In this document: piece after piece, positions 61,900 to 64,000 of the stretch
How positions within the stretch are numbered: position 1 is the first letter of the stretch
How the letters are laid out: each line of letters starts with the position of its first letter
Source: an uncultured Synergistales bacterium
GTDB taxonomy: Bacteria > Synergistota > Synergistia > Synergistales > Aminobacteriaceae
Direction: 5' to 3'
NCBI GenBank assembly: GCA_905233565.1
Contig: CAJOCL010000002.1
Coordinates: 137,379 to 201,378, forward strand
Length of the DNA: 64,000 bases
The notes under the pieces: generated by a model
What the model was told of the DNA's origin: nothing
Seen by the model: only the letters and a program-made list of their open reading frames with translations
Database searches by the model: none
Program-made: the position numbers and the translations under genes

Positions 61900-62472
61900 A
61901 TGGCACAGGTTGCAGATACCACTACGTTTTATGTCGGCTTGAAATTACGCTGGCAGGACGGGATATGGGAAATCGTAGAATATGACCATCACAAAATGGG
62001 ACGCGGAGGAGCGGTAGTCAGGACGAAATTGCGGAATGTAGAGACCGGCTCAATCGTCGAAAACTCATTTAAGCCCGGCGAAAAATTCGAGCGCATAATA
62101 TACGAAGATAAACCGGCTCAGTATTCATACAGGGACGGAGAAGACTATGTGTTCATGGATCTGGCGACATATGAAGAGATGAGATTATCACCGCAGGTCT
62201 TGGGGGATGCTGCGAAATATCTTGTTGACGATATGGAAATACAGATCGAATATTTCGAGGGCAAAGTTATGGGTATAGAACTGCCGAAGAGCGTAACTAT
62301 GAAAGTAATTGACACTCCGCCGGCATTCAAGGGCGATACGGTAACGGGAGGCGGAAAACCCGCAACTCTTGAGACGGGGCTTGTAGTAACAGTTCCCGTA
62401 TTCGTTGAACCGGGAGAAGCGATAGTTGTTGACACAAGAACGGGCGCATATCTTGAGCGTGCGAAAAAGTAA
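61900..62472 (+). CDS. efp: Translation elongation factor P (Arg-type loop)
   Basis: A 190-aa EF-P that relieves ribosome stalling at proline runs. Domain order is KOW, OB, OB. The loop at the tip of domain I reads HHKMGRGGAVVRTK: the residue that is Lys34 in E. coli (PGKG) is Arg35 here (MGRG). Arg also occurs in EarP-modified EF-Ps, but those have a different loop, and the same MGRG is known in some deep-branching bacteria. No modifying enzyme is seen nearby. First of an efp-asp23-membrane protein-nusB run. Confidence 0.96.
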   Translation: MAQVADTTTFYVGLKLRWQDGIWEIVEYDHHKMGRGGAVVRTKLRNVETGSIVENSFKPGEKFERIIYEDKPAQYSYRDGEDYVFMDLATYEEMRLSPQVLGDAAKYLVDDMEIQIEYFEGKVMGIELPKSVTMKVIDTPPAFKGDTVTGGGKPATLETGLVVTVPVFVEPGEAIVVDTRTGAYLERAKK

Positions 62473-62475
62473 GTA

Positions 62476-62892
62476 ATGCCGGACTCAGACGATAAAAAAT
62501 CCGTCAACGGCGGAATGATACACATATCCGAAGACGTAATAGCCGAATTAGCGCGCAAGACCATTCAGGGAATCCCAAACATTAAGACAGCATCAGGCTT
62601 ATCCTCAAAGTTCAGCATAGGACGCAAAAGCGGCGGTGGAATACGTGTATCGGTTGAGCATTCTCAGGGAACTGTAGCAGTTGATGCATATGTTCTCGTG
62701 AAATACGGACAAAGGATTCCGGATCTTGCGTGGGACGTACAGGAAAAAATAAAGGACAATCTCGAACGCTATACGGGCTATGACGTTAAGGCCGTAAACG
62801 TAAACGTACAGGGAATATACACGAACACGGGCGATAAATACCAGATTGATATGGAGCCTGAGAATCCGTCTCCAGACGAAGAGGCAGATTAA
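62476..62892 (+). CDS. Asp23/Gls24-family protein
   Basis: A 138-aa protein of the Asp23 family (ISEDVIAELARKTIQGIPNI...VEHSQGTVAVDAYVLVKYG...IPDLAWDVQEKIKDNLE). In firmicutes these attach to the membrane via AmaP and take part in envelope stress. Here the next gene encodes a small membrane protein, a plausible AmaP-like partner. It starts 3 bp after efp. Confidence 0.93.
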   Translation: MPDSDDKKSVNGGMIHISEDVIAELARKTIQGIPNIKTASGLSSKFSIGRKSGGGIRVSVEHSQGTVAVDAYVLVKYGQRIPDLAWDVQEKIKDNLERYTGYDVKAVNVNVQGIYTNTGDKYQIDMEPENPSPDEEAD

Positions 62893-62894
62893 TT

Positions 62895-63341
62895 ATGTAT
62901 TACCTCTGGAGAAATACGCCTTACGGGATAATACGTGTCTCATATTCAGGGATTTACGATTTTGTGAGGAATGCTGTGAAGTCAAAAATCAGGCTTTACA
63001 GCGTAACTTTGTCCCCTGCCGGAAAAAAGGAACATGCAGATCTGACTATAGTATTCTCAGAGCAAGATTTAACCATTAAGACAAAAAAAGAAGTTGAGGA
63101 ACATATATCATCAGTTTTAAGACCTATGGGGATAAAAGCCTCAATTATATGGGCTAGTCCTGAACGTGGGATAACGTACCTGATACAAAGTCCATATACA
63201 TGGGCAGCGATTGCATCGTGTACGGCTGTAATAGTTACGGCCGGCTTTGAAGGTTTTTTCTGGTCATTATTCTGGGGAATGTCAGTGTGGTTCATTATAC
63301 GCGGATTAAAATTTATTGCCGGAAGATTCAGGAGCGCATAA
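62895..63341 (+). CDS. Small membrane protein after asp23, AmaP-like by position
   Basis: A 148-aa protein with a soluble N-terminal half (TIVFSEQDLTIKTKKEVEEHISSVLRPMGIKASI) and one or two hydrophobic segments in the last 50 residues (about 100-140). I do not recognise a clear family; AmaP is similar in size and position. It starts 2 bp after asp23 and ends 1 bp before nusB. Confidence 0.75.
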   Translation: MYYLWRNTPYGIIRVSYSGIYDFVRNAVKSKIRLYSVTLSPAGKKEHADLTIVFSEQDLTIKTKKEVEEHISSVLRPMGIKASIIWASPERGITYLIQSPYTWAAIASCTAVIVTAGFEGFFWSLFWGMSVWFIIRGLKFIAGRFRSA

Positions 63342-63342
63342 A

Positions 63343-63840
63343 ATGCCGGAAAAAGATAATAAAGATAATAATAAAGATAAAAAAAAGAAATTTATCGGGA
63401 AAAAATTTGAGGCACTTCACAGGTCGCGTGAATTAGCTGTGCAGTTTCTATGTTCGCTGGATTTGTACCCGGAGCAGGATTTTGCACAGTCGCTGGAACT
63501 GTTCCTGAATCTTGATGAAATAGCAGGTAATGACACGCCGGAAGTTAAGGAACGATGCCGTAATCTTGCCTCTGAAGTATGGAACAGGAAGAACGAAATT
63601 GACGCGGTTTTGCTGCGAGTAGTTACGGGCTGGAGGCCGGAAAGAATGGTGAGTGTTGACAGGACGGTATTAAGGGTTATGGTTCTTGAAGCATTTATAA
63701 TGAAGGCTCTGCCTGTAAAGTCAGCGATAACGGAGGCCGTGAAACTTGCGGATGATTTCGGAACGAAAGACTCTTCAAGATTTGTAAACGGAGTAATGTA
63801 TAAGGCCGCGAAATTTTTTGAGGAAGAATTACAGGAATAA
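63343..63840 (+). CDS. nusB: Transcription antitermination protein NusB
   Basis: A 165-aa NusB with a lysine-rich N-terminal extension (MPEKDNKDNNKDKKKKF). The core has REL/AVQFLCSLDLYP, VDRTVLRVMVLEAF, LPVKSAITEAVKLADDFGTKDSSRFVNGVM. It forms the antitermination complex with NusE (S10) on rRNA leaders. The start is ATG at 63343 with CAGGAGC upstream; an upstream in-frame ATG at 63316 is inside the preceding gene. The lysine-rich extension is unusual. Confidence 0.95.
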   Translation: MPEKDNKDNNKDKKKKFIGKKFEALHRSRELAVQFLCSLDLYPEQDFAQSLELFLNLDEIAGNDTPEVKERCRNLASEVWNRKNEIDAVLLRVVTGWRPERMVSVDRTVLRVMVLEAFIMKALPVKSAITEAVKLADDFGTKDSSRFVNGVMYKAAKFFEEELQE

Positions 63841-63862
63841 TCAAAAAAGCATAAAAATAATA

Positions 63863-63899
63863 AAACCCCCCGAATTGCTCAGGGGGTTATTTTTTTTTT
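63863..63899. terminator. Bidirectional terminator after nusB
   Basis: AACCCCC pairs with GGGGGTT over an AATTGCTC-type loop, followed by nine T on the plus side and an A-rich stretch on the left that gives T-rich sequence on the minus strand, so it also ends the next gene. Confidence 0.92.
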
Positions 63900-63908
63900 G
63901 CCCGTTAA

Positions 63909-64000
63909 TTACTCTGAAATGATGTAGACTTCCTCAGATTCAAATTCAACGCCCTCACTTTGAGCCTTAACGCTGACTTTGAAATCATCGTGTACCATTT
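63909..64000 (-). CDS. 3' end of an unidentified gene
   Basis: An open frame of about 30 codons runs off the window end and stops with TAA at 63909-63911. The readable part (from an in-frame ATG at 63998) is MVHDDFKVSVKAQSEGVEFE..., ending ...SEEVYIISE. It is on the minus strand and convergent to nusB with a shared terminator, the normal arrangement for a real gene. Too short to name. Confidence 0.5.
   Translation of the reverse strand, partial: MVHDDFKVSVKAQSEGVEFESEEVYIISE

Overview
This is bacterial chromosome, dense with genes (about 57 supported protein genes and one tRNA) at moderate G+C. It most likely comes from an anaerobic member of the Synergistota. The pointers are: two secreted proteins (37837-39345 and 54926-56455) ending in a Gly-Cys / hydrophobic / basic tail like the Synergist-CTERM sorting signal; an aromatic 2-oxoacid ferredoxin oxidoreductase operon; superoxide reductase next to ferritin; FeoA-FeoB; an OmpH-type periplasmic chaperone, implying a diderm envelope; and type IV pilus plus flagellar chaperone genes. 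The lineage call is inference from gene content. No rRNA marker is present.

Layout. 1-3.9 kb: glycogen genes (end of a phosphorylase, glgA, glgC). 3.9-8.5 kb, minus strand: a secreted 5'-nucleotidase, and pnp-dut with a GTG start for dut just past the pnp stop. 8.5-9.3 kb: a doubly deleted IS605-type tnpB element. 9.3-13.2 kb: a NitT/Tau-type ABC importer whose ATPase runs tail-to-tail against an operon of binding lipoprotein, permease and an enolase-superfamily enzyme. 13.4-19.5 kb: smc, trmN6-like, metallophosphoesterase and rsmI. 19.6-20.9 kb: nitroreductase, rsmG and an AtpZ-like protein. 21-26 kb: iron alcohol dehydrogenase, a coiled-coil membrane protein with internal repeats, glpX, DedA and comM. 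26.1-31 kb: a small secreted protein, then iorA - small membrane protein - iorB - paaK - ACT protein. 31.2-35.3 kb: M48 peptidase, FlgN-like, fliS and gyrB. 35.4-39.4 kb: thioesterase, OmpH-like chaperone, a solitary periplasmic-binding-fold protein, tRNA-Thr and a subtilase. 39.4-44.1 kb: guaA, then three tandem pilin genes followed by a HicB/PIN toxin-antitoxin-like patch holding a deletion scar. 44.1-48.8 kb: feoAB fusion, uridine phosphorylase, Mrp ATPase and a cytidylate-kinase-like protein. 48.8-49.0 kb: a 195-bp deletion derivative of the same IS type. 49-54.7 kb: TIGR02757, superoxide reductase-ferritin, a PilW-like pilin overlapping the end of radA, and gudD. 54.9-56.5 kb: a lineage-specific surface protein. 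56.6-58.8 kb: rplY-pth and a PAP2 phosphatase. 58.9-63.8 kb: pilO-, pilP- and pilQ-like genes, then efp, asp23, a small membrane protein and nusB. The window ends in the tail of a minus-strand gene.

The genes fit an amino-acid- and sugar-acid-using anaerobe. The ior/paaK/ACT operon would oxidise aromatic 2-oxo acids to aryl-acyl-CoA and recover energy. Two enolase-superfamily enzymes suggest sugar-acid breakdown. Glycogen genes store carbon. FeoAB, ferritin and superoxide reductase handle iron and oxygen. Type IV pilus genes are scattered over three places.

The least explained structures are the pilin/HicB/PIN patch with its 13-codon scar, the two tnpB-derived remnants that keep both end hairpins, the paired small coiled-coil membrane proteins (one inside the ior operon), and the secreted proteins with the GC-type tail. 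No CRISPR array, prophage or complete transposon is visible.
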